A stretch of 57,855 nucleotides of DNA from Pseudomonadota bacterium (lineage in GTDB: Bacteria > Pseudomonadota > Gammaproteobacteria > Burkholderiales > Burkholderiaceae_C): contig JAKAZQ010000016.1 of NCBI GenBank assembly GCA_021815805.1, positions 1 through 57,855 on the forward strand, written 5' to 3'. The notes under the pieces were generated by a model. It did no database searches. It was not told the DNA's origin and saw nothing but the letters and a program-made list of their open reading frames with translations. Position numbers and translations under genes: made by a program. Positions 16,084-25,146 of the stretch are shown here, piece by piece. Within the stretch, counting starts at the first letter, position 1. Every line of letters begins with the position of its first letter.

Positions 16084-17433
16084 TCAGGGAGCGATCTCGA
16101 ACACCGTGCCGGTGTTGTTCGAGCCGCCGGCCATGGTCACGCCGTAGAGCTTGCCGGCCGCATCGGCGATGAGCCCGCCACTCGGCTCGATGCCGTCACC
16201 CGCCGCGCCGAAGCTATGCAGCACCGTCTCCTGGCCCGATGGCGTCAGTTCGAACACGACCCCGTCATTGCTCGGACCCCCGTTGGCTGTGACGCCGAAG
16301 AGGTTGCCGGAGGCATCCATCACCAGACGACCCACGGGGCCGCTGCCGTCCCCGCTTCCGGCCGGGCCGAAGGAGTGCAGCACGGATTCCTGGCCGCTTG
16401 CCGAAATCTCGTACACCACCCCCGTATCGTTCGCACCGCCGAACGCCGTCGTTCCGAAGAGGTCTCCGGACGAATCCATGATCAGCCCGCCCTGGGGATC
16501 CTGGCCATCGCCCGGCGCTCCGGCAAAGGAGTGCAGCACGGTCTCGGTTCCGCCAGGGGTGAGCTTGTAGACGCTTCCCTGGTCGTTGGATCCACCGGCC
16601 ATGGTCACACCGTACAAGTCGCCCGCCGAGTCGCTGAGCAGCGTGCCAGCGGACTGGTTGCCGTCGCTCGGCTGCCCGGCAAAGACGTGCAGGACGTTTA
16701 GCTGCCCTCCGGGAGCCAGGCTGTAGACGACGCCGTCGCCGTTGCTCCCACCGAAGAAGGTCGTTCCGTCGAGATTGCCCGCGGCGTCCTGTATCACGCC
16801 CCCGACGGGCCGGGTGCCGTCGTTGGCGTTGGAGAAGTCCTCGAGCACGGATTCGGTTCCCGACGGGGTGATTTCGAACACCGTTCCGTTGGTCGCGGCG
16901 CCTCCATTGGGCGTGGTTCCGTAGAGATTGCCCTGGGCGTCGAGCCATAGCGTGCCATTGGGCCGGGCTCCATCGGTCGAACCCACCGCGGTGGCCGCGG
17001 CAAAGGAGTGCAAGACCGACTCCGAGCCTGCCGGTGTGAGCTTGAACACCGCGCCCGTGTTGTTCTGCCCACCGATGTTGCCCACGCCGTACAGATCGCC
17101 TGCCGAGTCGATCACGAGTCGGCCCACGGGGCCGGCCGCGTCACCGCTGCCGGTTGCGCCGAAGGAATACAGCACGGATTCGGTGGCCGACGCACCGGAG
17201 CCGGAACCTCCCGAGCCCGAGGATCCGCCGGAGCCCGATCCTCCCGAGCCCGACGAGCCCGTCGTCGTGGCGCCGCTTCCCGAGCCGCTTCCCGTACCCG
17301 TTGATGTGCCTCCCGTCGCGCCCGTGGACGAGCCGATCGTCGTCGCGGACGGCGAGGATCCTCCGCCACCGCCTCCGCATCCGGCCAGCGCGAAACCGGC
17401 GGCCATCATCAACACCAGAACTCGCTTGCGCAT
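16084..17433 (-). CDS. GloVer-repeat lipoprotein, copy 1
   Basis: A 449-aa exported lipoprotein. The signal peptide ends in ALAGC with the lipid Cys at 19, followed by a Gly/Ser/Thr-rich linker to about residue 90. The rest is about eight repeats of 35-45 residues with the pattern G.L..D..GNLYG(T/V)T..GG..N.G.VF.(L/I)(T/A)P.G..(S/T)VLHSF, the GloVer motif (TIGR03803 type, choice-of-anchor tandem repeat). Such repeats probably fold as a beta-propeller. The ATG at 17433 has a GGAGGAGGA ribosome site; the longer frame to 17538 overlaps the upstream gene and is rejected. It lies 43 bp after copy 2. Function of this family is unknown; surface binding is a guess. Confidence 0.9.
   Translation of the reverse strand: MRKRVLVLMMAAGFALAGCGGGGGGSSPSATTIGSSTGATGGTSTGTGSGSGSGATTTGSSGSGGSGSGGSSGSGGSGSGASATESVLYSFGATGSGDAAGPVGRLVIDSAGDLYGVGNIGGQNNTGAVFKLTPAGSESVLHSFAAATAVGSTDGARPNGTLWLDAQGNLYGTTPNGGAATNGTVFEITPSGTESVLEDFSNANDGTRPVGGVIQDAAGNLDGTTFFGGSNGDGVVYSLAPGGQLNVLHVFAGQPSDGNQSAGTLLSDSAGDLYGVTMAGGSNDQGSVYKLTPGGTETVLHSFAGAPGDGQDPQGGLIMDSSGDLFGTTAFGGANDTGVVYEISASGQESVLHSFGPAGSGDGSGPVGRLVMDASGNLFGVTANGGPSNDGVVFELTPSGQETVLHSFGAAGDGIEPSGGLIADAAGKLYGVTMAGGSNNTGTVFEIAP
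17162..17391. repeat. 230-bp exact duplicate, copy A
   Basis: Identical base for base to 18603-18832, offset 1441 bp, in my side-by-side reading. It covers the lipobox, the Gly/Ser linker and the first repeat strand of the GloVer gene. Identity stops at single mismatches (17161 and 17392). Confidence 0.95.
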
Positions 17434-17476
17434 CGCATCCTCCTCCGTCGGTTCCCGTTTGAGCACTTGCCGGGTT

Positions 17477-18874
17477 TCAAGGCGTGATCTCGTAGATCGC
17501 GCCGAGGCCATGAAGACCACCGCCCCCAGTGACGCCATACAGATTGCCGGACGCGTCCTCGATCAGGCCGCCACTTGGACCCACGGCGTCCGCGCCACCG
17601 TTCTGGCCGAAGCGGTAGAGCACGCTGTACGAGCCCGACGGAGTGATTTCGAACACCACGCCGCCGCCCGATGCGACGAGCCTGCCGCTGCCGCCCGAGC
17701 TCGTAGTTCCGAAAATGTCCCCGGCAGCGTTGATCAGCAGATTCCCGCTGGGCGAGACGCCATCGCTGCCCGCGGATGGCCCGAAGGAATGCAGAATCTT
17801 TTCACTGCCGCTGCTCGTGAGCTCGAAGATGGTCCCCGTTCCGTTGGCTCCGCCATATTGGGTGGCCCCGTAGAGGTTCCCGGCCGAATCCATCGACAAC
17901 GCCCCCACCGGAACGGTTCCGTCGCCTGGCCCCGCGGTGCCGAAGGAATACAGAACCGACTCCGCGCCGCCGGGTTTGATCTCGAAAACGGTTCCGGACC
18001 CGTCAGCGCCGCCGCCGGACGTGACGCCGAAGAGATCGCCCGACGAATCCAGGATCAGCCCCGCATACGGATTCTGCCCATCGCCGCTTCCATTCGAACC
18101 GAAGGAATACAGCACGCTTTCCTGGCCCGCCGAATGGATCTCGTAGACCGCTCCGCTGCCGTTGGCGCCCCCGCTGGATCCCGTTCCGAAAAGATCCCCG
18201 CTCGGATTCATCACCAATCCTGAGAACGGCTGGGTCGCGTCGAACGGTGCCTGCTGGCCGATGAAGGAATGCAGCAGGGTTTCGGTGCCGGCCGAGTTGA
18301 CGGAGAACACCGTGCCGAACCCGTCGGGAACAGGAAGCGCGTTGCCTGCGCCGCCTTCCTGGGTCGTGCCCACGAGATTGCCCGAGGGATCGATGATCAG
18401 GCCGCCGTTCGGCGGATATCCGTCGGTTCCTCCTTGCGCGCCGAAGGAATACAGCACATGTTCCCCCGCGCCGGCTGACCACTCGAAGACGGTTCCCGTG
18501 TTGTTGGTGCCGCCGAGCCCGGTCGTGCCGTACAGATTGCCCGAGGAGTCCATGACCAGTGCGCCGCTGGGCTCGGAGCCATCGCTGCTGCCATTCGCTC
18601 CAAAGGAATACAGCACGGATTCGGTGGCCGACGCACCGGAGCCGGAACCTCCCGAGCCCGAGGATCCGCCGGAGCCCGATCCTCCCGAGCCCGACGAGCC
18701 CGTCGTCGTGGCGCCGCTTCCCGAGCCGCTTCCCGTACCCGTTGATGTGCCTCCCGTCGCGCCCGTGGACGAGCCGATCGTCGTCGCGGACGGCGAGGAT
18801 CCTCCGCCACCGCCTCCGCATCCGGCCAGCGCAAAGCCGGCCGCGATCAACAACACCAACATTCGCCTTTGCAT
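17477..18874 (-). CDS. GloVer-repeat lipoprotein, copy 2
   Basis: A 465-aa paralog of the downstream gene with the same plan: signal peptide ending ALAGC (Cys19), Gly/Ser/Thr linker, then about eight GloVer units such as GALVMDSSGNLYGTTGLGG and GTVFEIKPGGAESVLYSFG. Unlike copy 1, its repeats mostly use LYSFG. The ATG at 18874 follows GGGGAT. It is the first gene of a probable two-gene transcript and faces the divergent ACP-ligase-acyltransferase gene across about 400 bp. The first third of the protein after the signal is identical at DNA level to copy 1, while the repeats are well diverged. Role unknown; outer-membrane or surface attachment is likely from the lipobox, lacking an obvious Asp at +2. 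Confidence 0.9.
   Translation of the reverse strand: MQRRMLVLLIAAGFALAGCGGGGGGSSPSATTIGSSTGATGGTSTGTGSGSGSGATTTGSSGSGGSGSGGSSGSGGSGSGASATESVLYSFGANGSSDGSEPSGALVMDSSGNLYGTTGLGGTNNTGTVFEWSAGAGEHVLYSFGAQGGTDGYPPNGGLIIDPSGNLVGTTQEGGAGNALPVPDGFGTVFSVNSAGTETLLHSFIGQQAPFDATQPFSGLVMNPSGDLFGTGSSGGANGSGAVYEIHSAGQESVLYSFGSNGSGDGQNPYAGLILDSSGDLFGVTSGGGADGSGTVFEIKPGGAESVLYSFGTAGPGDGTVPVGALSMDSAGNLYGATQYGGANGTGTIFELTSSGSEKILHSFGPSAGSDGVSPSGNLLINAAGDIFGTTSSGGSGRLVASGGGVVFEITPSGSYSVLYRFGQNGGADAVGPSGGLIEDASGNLYGVTGGGGLHGLGAIYEITP
18603..18832. repeat. 230-bp exact duplicate, copy B
   Basis: Partner of 17162-17391. It includes wobble positions, so protein-level selection alone does not explain the identity. 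Confidence 0.95.
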
Positions 18875-19277
18875 GACATCCCCGCTGTCGACCGAGTGGG
18901 CCTGCGCGTTGCGCGACGCCCTGCCTGCAATCTAGAAAACGGGAATAACCGCGGCTATCCCTCTGAAGTAGGTGTGCGTGTGCACACGACATCCCGCGGC
19001 GGCGCGATTTGGTCGCGCGCCACGGTGGCGAGTCCGGGCGGGCGGTCATGCCCCGATTGCTTCGCCGTGGCGCACCGGCGGCCAAACAGGGTTGGAGGGC
19101 CGTTCGGGCAGTCACGTCGGCGTCGGCATGGTCTGCGCGCTGCAGCCGATCGGCCCGCACGCCGCGCACTGGATGCAGGCGATCGCGCAGCATCTTGTTG
19201 AGGTGGCGCACACACCGGGGCGCGCCGCTCGGTCTAGCATCGACCAAGGCCCGAGGGGCGCCCAGGGAGGATTCCCG
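18875..19277. promoter_or_regulatory. Divergent regulatory region with 12-bp palindrome
   Basis: The 403 bp between the GloVer operon and the ACP-ligase-acyltransferase gene hold no credible ORF. CGTGTGCACACG at 18977-18988 is a perfect palindrome, a plausible operator. GGGAGG just before 19278 is the ribosome site of the plus-strand gene. Confidence 0.45.
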
Positions 19278-22103
19278 ATGTCCGAATCCGATGCATCGAG
19301 CGGCGTTGTCGCCGATGTCGAGACGCGCGTGCTCGACATCACCCGCGCCCTGTGCCGCGAACTCGACCCTCGCGCCAGCGACGCCGCCGTCAGGCCGCGG
19401 GCATCTTTGCAGCGCGAACTCGGTCTCGACAGCCTGGCGCGCGCCGAGTTGCTGCTGCGCGTGGAGCGCGAGTTGGGCGCGCGGATGACGCCCGGAGCGC
19501 TGGCCGAGGTCGATTCGGTGCGCGACATCATGCAGCACCTGCGTTGCGCGCCGGGCGCCGAGGCCCCGAGTTCCGCCACGATCACGCTTGCGGGCGCGCC
19601 GCACGAGCTTCCCGAGTCGGCGCGTACCTTGCTCGACGTCCTGCACTGGCATGTGCAGCGCGATGGTGCACGCACCCAACTCGTGCTGCTGTCGCCGACT
19701 GCCGAGCAGGCGCTGAGTTATGCGCAATTGGACGGCGGCGCGCGGCGCGTCGCGAGCTGGCTGCAGGGCCGCGGGGTGCAAGCAGGGCAGTCGGTGGCGC
19801 TGATGCTGCCGACCTGCATCGGCTTTTTCCACGCGTATTTCGGGATCCTGCTGGCTGGCGCCGTTCCCGTGCCGATCTATCCGCCGGTTCGCCCGCAGCA
19901 AATCGAGGAGCATGTGCGGCGCCATGCCGGCATCCTGACCAATGCTCAGGCCGTGCTGATGATCAGTACGCAGCCGGCGATGCGGGTGGCGCAGCTGCTG
20001 CGGGCGCTGGTGCCGCATTTGCGCACGGTGACAACGGTGGAAGAGTGCCTGCGCAGTCCGCCGGGTCGGCTGCAGCCCGTACCGTGCACCGAGACGGACA
20101 CGGCATTCATCCAGTACACATCCGGCAGCACCGGCAGCCCGAAGGGCGTCGTGCTGAGCCACGCGAACCTGCTTGCCAACATCCGCGCGATGGGGCAGGC
20201 CATCGGCGTGCGAGACGACGACGTGTTCGTGAGCTGGCTTGCGCTGTACCACGACATGGGCCTGATCGCCGCGTGGCTGTCAAGTCTTTACCACGGGCGC
20301 CCGCTCGTGGTGATGTCTCCGCTCGACTTTCTCGAGCACCCCGAGTCCTGGCTGTGGGCACTGCACCGCTGGCGCGGAACGCTTACTGCGGCGCCAAACT
20401 TTGCCTACGAATTGTGCGTGCGCCACATCGACGACTCGGCGCTGCAGGGACTGGACCTCGGCAGCGTGCGCCTGATGGCCAGCGGCGCCGAAGCCCTGAG
20501 CCCGTCGACCCTTGAGCGTTTCGCGGCGCGTTTCGCGCGCTACGGCCTGCACGAACAGGCACTGACACCGGTGTACGGATTGGCCGAGTGCACGGTGGGG
20601 CTGCTCGTGCCGCCGCCCGGGCGCGGCCCGCGCGTCGACCGCATCGACCGCGGCGTATTCGGTCGCGAGCGGCGCGCGGTGCCGGAGCGCCAGGGCGACG
20701 CGGCGCCCTTGCGTTTCGTGGCTTGCGGGCGCCCGCTGCCAGGGCACGACGTGCGAGTCGTCGACGACGAGGGCTTCGAACTCGGCGAACGCGTCGAGGG
20801 GCGCCTGCAGTTCCGCGGTCCGTCGGCGACCAGCGGCTACCTGCGCAATCCGGAGCTGACGCGGGCCTTGCTCGGCCCCGACGGCTGGCTCGAAAGCGGT
20901 GACCTCGCGTACCGCGCCGACGGCGAGTATTACCTGACAGGGCGCGTGAAGGATCTGATCATCCGCGGTGGCAGGCACCTGTACCCGGACGAGATGGAAC
21001 AGGCTGTCGGCGAGATCGCGGGGGTGCGCAAGGGGCGCGTGGTGGCCTTCGGGGTCACGGACGCGCACAGCGGCACGGAAAGCCTGGTGATCGTTGCCGA
21101 GACCCACGAGCGCGACGCGCAAAGGCGCGAGGAACTGCGCGCGCGCATAGCCAGTGCGCTGGGCGTGCTGCTCGGCGAAGGCGCCGACGTGGTCCGCCTG
21201 GTGCCACCAGGCAGCGTGCTCAAGACGTCCAGCGGCAAGCTGCGTCGCGGAGCCACGCGCGAGCTGTACCTTGCCGGACGCCTGGGCGCACCGACCCTGC
21301 CGCCTGCGTGGCAGATCGCGCGCCTGGGCGCGACGGTGCTGCGCCAGCGCATGCGTCAGGCGTGGCGGTCCACGGCAGGCCTCGTGTGGGGTGCGCGCGC
21401 GTGGCTGGCGCTCGGACTGCTCACGCCGCTGATGTGCGGTGCCGCGCTGCTGCTGCGTGATCCGGCACGTGCGTGGCGCCTGGCGCATCATGTCGCGCGT
21501 GGGGTGCTGCGCGCGGCGGGCGTACCACTGGTTCTGCGAGGCGTGCCGCCACGCCTTCCCGACGGTGCCATCGTGGTGCTCAACCACGCGAGCTACGTCG
21601 ATGGCCTGGTCCTGCTGGCCGCGTTCGCGCAGCCTCTGCGTTTCGTCGCCAAGAGCGAGCTGCAGCGCAAGAGGTGGTTGGCCCGCTGTCTGCGCGGCCT
21701 GGGTGTCGTGTTCGTCGAGCGCATCGACGCGTCACGCAGCATGCACGACGCGCGGCGCCTGGTCGACGTCGCGCGCGGCGGCTGCAACCTTTGCATGTTC
21801 GCCGAGGGCACCTTCCGCCGCGCGCCGGGGCTGCTGGCATTTCACCTCGGGGCGTTCAGCGTGGCTGTGCAGGCCGGTGTGGCCGTCGTGCCGATGGCTC
21901 TTCGCGGGACGCGCGAACTACTGCCCGACGGCATTTGGTGGCCGCGGCGCAGCGCGCTGGACCTGGTGGCTGGCGAACCGCTGCAGCCGCCGGCTGGCGT
22001 CGACGAGTTCGCCGCAGCCGCGCGACTGATGCGAAGCTGCCGTGAATTCGTGCTGCGAAACGTTGGCGAGGCCGATGCGGGGCACGTGGTCGTCGCCATG
22101 TAG
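19278..22103 (+). CDS. Trifunctional ACP / acyl-AMP ligase / PlsC-type acyltransferase
   Basis: A 941-aa protein with three lipid-metabolism modules in one chain. Residues about 10-90 are an acyl carrier domain with the pantetheine Ser52 in LGLDSLARAEL. Residues about 110-680 are an AMP-forming fatty acyl ligase of FAAL type: YTSGSTGSPKGVVLSH, then VYGLAECTVGLL, the GDLAYRADGEYYLTGRVKD hinge and LKTSSGKLRRG at the C-terminus. Residues about 690-941 are a membrane-associated acyltransferase: hydrophobic helix ALGLLTPLMCGAALLL, then NHASYVDG (the HX4D motif) and FAEGTFRRAPG. The logical flow is activation of a free fatty acid, transfer to the built-in ACP and esterification to a lysolipid or other acceptor. 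The E. coli Aas protein joins ligase and acyltransferase in the opposite order. The ATG at 19278 has GGGAGG eight bases upstream. Confidence 0.9.
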   Translation: MSESDASSGVVADVETRVLDITRALCRELDPRASDAAVRPRASLQRELGLDSLARAELLLRVERELGARMTPGALAEVDSVRDIMQHLRCAPGAEAPSSATITLAGAPHELPESARTLLDVLHWHVQRDGARTQLVLLSPTAEQALSYAQLDGGARRVASWLQGRGVQAGQSVALMLPTCIGFFHAYFGILLAGAVPVPIYPPVRPQQIEEHVRRHAGILTNAQAVLMISTQPAMRVAQLLRALVPHLRTVTTVEECLRSPPGRLQPVPCTETDTAFIQYTSGSTGSPKGVVLSHANLLANIRAMGQAIGVRDDDVFVSWLALYHDMGLIAAWLSSLYHGRPLVVMSPLDFLEHPESWLWALHRWRGTLTAAPNFAYELCVRHIDDSALQGLDLGSVRLMASGAEALSPSTLERFAARFARYGLHEQALTPVYGLAECTVGLLVPPPGRGPRVDRIDRGVFGRERRAVPERQGDAAPLRFVACGRPLPGHDVRVVDDEGFELGERVEGRLQFRGPSATSGYLRNPELTRALLGPDGWLESGDLAYRADGEYYLTGRVKDLIIRGGRHLYPDEMEQAVGEIAGVRKGRVVAFGVTDAHSGTESLVIVAETHERDAQRREELRARIASALGVLLGEGADVVRLVPPGSVLKTSSGKLRRGATRELYLAGRLGAPTLPPAWQIARLGATVLRQRMRQAWRSTAGLVWGARAWLALGLLTPLMCGAALLLRDPARAWRLAHHVARGVLRAAGVPLVLRGVPPRLPDGAIVVLNHASYVDGLVLLAAFAQPLRFVAKSELQRKRWLARCLRGLGVVFVERIDASRSMHDARRLVDVARGGCNLCMFAEGTFRRAPGLLAFHLGAFSVAVQAGVAVVPMALRGTRELLPDGIWWPRRSALDLVAGEPLQPPAGVDEFAAAARLMRSCREFVLRNVGEADAGHVVVAM

Positions 22104-22948
22104 GCAAGGCGCACATGCGCCCCCTTGGATGCACAGCGCAGGCGACAGCCGATGGCATTCGGCCCAGGTTCCCGACACCCTCACGGCACGTGGAGACATC
22201 GGGAACCCCCACCTGTTGCCCAGCAACTCCGACCGATTCATTCCCAGGCGCGTCGTCAGGTCCGATCCGCAGTGGATGCCAGCAAGGTCGCACGCCAACT
22301 CGATGATCCTTCCGGTGGTTGCCTTGCTGCGATGTGTGCTCGTTCACCCGTCGTTCGAAGGTTTCTGCGAATGCTCACGAACCAGGTTATCGCGACCAGG
22401 GTGGACATCGCTTGGATCAAGAGCCTGATATGGTCGGCTTCGGCCATGCTCGGGCAGTGCACCAAACCGCGAATCGAAGCTCCCATCGCCGGCCCTCAAC
22501 GGTTCGAACACGAGTCGTCACGTGTCGATCGCGTGGCGTGCGGGGTGAACGCTGCCCTGCAGCGCGTAGCCGCAGGCATCGCCTCCCGAGAAGTTGCCCA
22601 TCGATGGAGGGATCTCCTGCTCATGGCGGGCTGCAGGCGGGATTGCGACGTGCACGGCGGCGGCCGGACTTCGCGGCGCGGGCGCTCGCTGGCCATTCGA
22701 TGGCGGCATGTGGAGACCGACCATGAACCCTTCAGGCAAGTGGCGACCATGTCGAGGTCTGGCTTGCACCCGCACAGGCTCTCGACCCGTGCAGCGACGA
22801 TCTCCCGCAGCACGTCATGCTCGTCGGCCATGAGTTGGGCTGATCGAGTGTGTTGCCGTGGGTTCCTGGCCGGTCTTCACAGGGTCTGCATGGGCCCTGA
22901 AAAAGCGCAAGGGCTTGGGTGATTTCTCGCCTAAGCCCCTGATTTTAT
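22104..22948. other. 845-bp region with no recognisable gene
   Basis: By eye less GC-rich than its surroundings. The plus-strand frame 22125-22922 has no family resemblance and no ribosome site. On the minus strand MADEHDVLREIVAARVESL (from 22831) looks protein-like for about 35 codons, after which a different frame (GLHMPPSNGQR, MGNFSGGDACGYALQG) looks better, as in a decayed gene. It abuts tRNA-Lys. Confidence 0.5.
22896..22942 (-). terminator. Terminator of tRNA-Lys
   Basis: On the minus strand just past the tRNA, GGGGCTTAGG can pair with CCCAAGCCC (about nine pairs with a small mismatch). TTGCGCTTTTTC follows, a T5 run. Confidence 0.6.
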
Positions 22949-23024
22949 TGGTGGGTCGTGCGCGACTCGAACGCGCGACCAACGGATTAAAAGTCCGCTG
23001 CTCTACCGGCTGAGCTAACGACCC
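22949..23024 (-). tRNA. tRNA-Lys (UUU)
   Basis: The 76-nt cloverleaf reads GGGTCGTTAGCTCAGCCGG at the 5' end and closes with ACGACCC plus an encoded ACCA. The anticodon loop CTTTTAA gives anticodon UUU. D-loop AGCTCAGCCGGTAGAGC and T-loop GTTCGAGTC are canonical. It lies 12 bp downstream of the tcdA stop on the same strand. Confidence 0.97.
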
Positions 23025-23036
23025 GGGTCCAAACCT

Positions 23037-23876
23037 TCAATCATAACAAAGGGTGTCCCGGCTCACGGCCGGGCGCGGGGTGCGCGCCCGGCGCTGCAGC
23101 GCGACCGCCTCGACGGCCACCCCCGCGGCGGCCATGCCGAAGCTCGCGGTGACCATCACGCTGGAACCGTAGCCGGCGCAGTTCAGCCCGGCACCCGCGT
23201 CCCGCGCAGCGCTGGTGGCGCAGGCGTCCTGCAGCAGTGCCGCCTGCGGTTCGTCGGAACACACGCAGGCCACGCCGATCGGGCCCTGGCGCGCGGCGGC
23301 GTGCTCGCGGCGCAGGCGGTAGCGCAGCTTGGACAGCAGCGCGTCGCCGCGCACGTCGGCCAGGTCCATGACACGCACGTGCTGGGCCAGGCGCTTGCCG
23401 CCGGCCGCCCCCGACACCACGATGCGCCGGCCGGTCTGCAGCGCATGCGCCGCCATGGCGGCCTTCGCGCGCACCTGGTCGCAGCAGTCGAGCAGCACGT
23501 CCCAGTGCGGCGGCAGCAGTTGCGCCAGGTTCTCGGCGCTGATGAACTCTTCCACTTCGTGCACCACGCAGCACGGATTGATGTCGTGCAGGCGTCGCGC
23601 CAGCGCGCGCACCTTGGCCTCGCCCAGGGTCGAATCGAGTGCCTGCAGCTGCCGGTTCACGTTGGACTCGGAGACGTGGTCCAGGTCGATCAGGCTGAGC
23701 TCGCCGACGCCGCTGCGCGCCAGCGCCTCGGCCGCCCACGAGCCCACGCCGCCGACGCCGACCACGACCACATGCGCCGCCTGCAGGCGCTGCAATCCGT
23801 CGTCGCCGTACAGGCGTGCGACGCCGCCGAAGCGGCGCTGCAGGTCGGGCCGGGCGCTGGCGTCAGGGGCGTTCAT
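23037..23876 (-). CDS. tcdA: tRNA threonylcarbamoyladenosine dehydratase
   Basis: A 279-aa member of the E1-like ThiF/MoeB superfamily, TcdA (CsdL/YgdL) branch. It uses ATP to cyclise t6A at position 37 of ANN-decoding tRNAs to ct6A. Visible are the nucleotide loop VVVVGVGGVGSWAAEALARS at about residues 36-55, SNVNRQLQALDSTLG, the DCCDQVRAKAAM segment and GSSVMVTASFGMAAAGVAVE near the C-terminus. N-terminal RRFGGVARLYG is a TcdA hallmark. The tRNA-Lys downstream is a possible substrate class, since Lys tRNAs carry t6A, but adjacency may be chance. The YeeE-like gene upstream is 18 bp away. Confidence 0.92.
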   Translation of the reverse strand: MNAPDASARPDLQRRFGGVARLYGDDGLQRLQAAHVVVVGVGGVGSWAAEALARSGVGELSLIDLDHVSESNVNRQLQALDSTLGEAKVRALARRLHDINPCCVVHEVEEFISAENLAQLLPPHWDVLLDCCDQVRAKAAMAAHALQTGRRIVVSGAAGGKRLAQHVRVMDLADVRGDALLSKLRYRLRREHAAARQGPIGVACVCSDEPQAALLQDACATSAARDAGAGLNCAGYGSSVMVTASFGMAAAGVAVEAVALQRRARTPRPAVSRDTLCYD

Positions 23877-23894
23877 CGGGCGAGGCTCGGGAGC

Positions 23895-25019
23895 TCAGGA
23901 TGCACGATCCAGGCGCCACGCCTGATACTTCACGCCCAGCACGCCGCCGGCGATGATCGATGCCAGGGCCAGCCAGCTGGTCGGCGACAGGGTCGACACC
24001 CCGGTGATGCCCTGGCCCACCGTGCAGCCCAGTGCGGTGACCCCGCCGATGCCCATGAGCAGCCCGCCGATCATGTGGTTGGCGGTGTCCTCGACCCCGG
24101 CAAGGCCTTCCCAGCGAAAGCGCCGCGTCGCCAGCGCATGCAGCGCGGCGCCGGCGATCACGCCGAACACCGAGACGATGCCGATGTTCAGCACGTTGCT
24201 GGCATCGCTGTACAGCATCAGCCAGTTCAGCGTGTCGGCCAGCGGCGCGACGAAGGTGAGCGACTCCACATGGTTGGTCGCGCTGCCCACGAACACCGAC
24301 TCCAGGGTCTGCGGATCCTCGGCGACGTAGCCGAGGTGGCCCGACACCCACCACAGCGCCACCACCAGCAGCCCGAGCCCGACACCGCCGAGCAGCAGGC
24401 GCGCGTCACGTTGTTCGCGGCGCCACAGCGACCACGCGCAAAGCCCCAGCCCGACGGCGTCGCCGAGCAGCAGCAGCCAGGTGCGCGCCGCCAGCGCGCT
24501 GTGGCGCGCCAGCAGCGACGGCAGATCCTGCGCGCCGGCGAGGTGCAGGGCCACGCTGTCGAGCAGGTACACGCGGGGAATCGCGGTGATGCCGCGCAGC
24601 GTGGCGTAGGCGCCGAGCCCGAGGGTGAGGAACACGACCAGCGCCTTCAGGCTTCCGCTGCCCAGGCGCACCAGGGTCTTGCTGCCGCAGCCGGAGGCCA
24701 GCACCATGCCGACGCCGAACATCAGGCCCCCGACCAGCGCCGACAGCCAGGTCACGCTGGGCACGGTGTAGATGCTGTGGTGCAGGTCGATCTGGCCGCT
24801 GGCGGCCAGCCAGGTGGTGCCCAGCGTGGCCACGCCGATGGCCAGGATCCACATGCGCATGCGGGTCCAGTCGCCGAAGTTCACGATATCGGCCACCGAC
24901 CCCATCGTGCAGAACTGCGTTCGGTGCATCACGATGCCGAACAGCAGGCTGATCAGGAACGTGCTGCCCAGCACCGCGTGGTTCAGGGCCGTCATGGAAA
25001 GCGAAGCGTCGGTGGGCAT
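23895..25019 (-). CDS. YeeE/YedE-family sulfur-compound transporter
   Basis: A 374-aa inner-membrane protein with about ten hydrophobic helices. It has the three Cys-bearing motifs of the family: HRTQFCTMG (Cys37), LASGCGSKTLVR (Cys111) and ALGCTVGQGI (Cys332). In the thiosulfate transporter TsuA such cysteines relay thiosulfate through the membrane. The start MPTDASLS at 25019 follows a weak CCGGAC; a shorter start at 24995 is possible. It may form a unit with tcdA, whose accessory system in E. coli involves the sulfur-handling CsdA-CsdE pair, but no such gene is here, so the link is only suggestive. Confidence 0.88.
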   Translation of the reverse strand: MPTDASLSMTALNHAVLGSTFLISLLFGIVMHRTQFCTMGSVADIVNFGDWTRMRMWILAIGVATLGTTWLAASGQIDLHHSIYTVPSVTWLSALVGGLMFGVGMVLASGCGSKTLVRLGSGSLKALVVFLTLGLGAYATLRGITAIPRVYLLDSVALHLAGAQDLPSLLARHSALAARTWLLLLGDAVGLGLCAWSLWRREQRDARLLLGGVGLGLLVVALWWVSGHLGYVAEDPQTLESVFVGSATNHVESLTFVAPLADTLNWLMLYSDASNVLNIGIVSVFGVIAGAALHALATRRFRWEGLAGVEDTANHMIGGLLMGIGGVTALGCTVGQGITGVSTLSPTSWLALASIIAGGVLGVKYQAWRLDRAS

Positions 25020-25146
25020 GTCCGGAGCACGGGGCCGCCGCAGGCGGCCTGCGTGTGCCGGCGTGCGTACCGGCACGAAAACGATGGGAAATGTCGCAGC
25101 GCGATTGTCCCACGTGCCGGCGCGACGTGCGCACGGCGCGCTGCGC

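Noticed and set aside
22125-22922. 265-aa plus-strand frame before tRNA-Lys
   Set aside because: No ribosome site, no family pattern, and it runs into the tRNA terminator.
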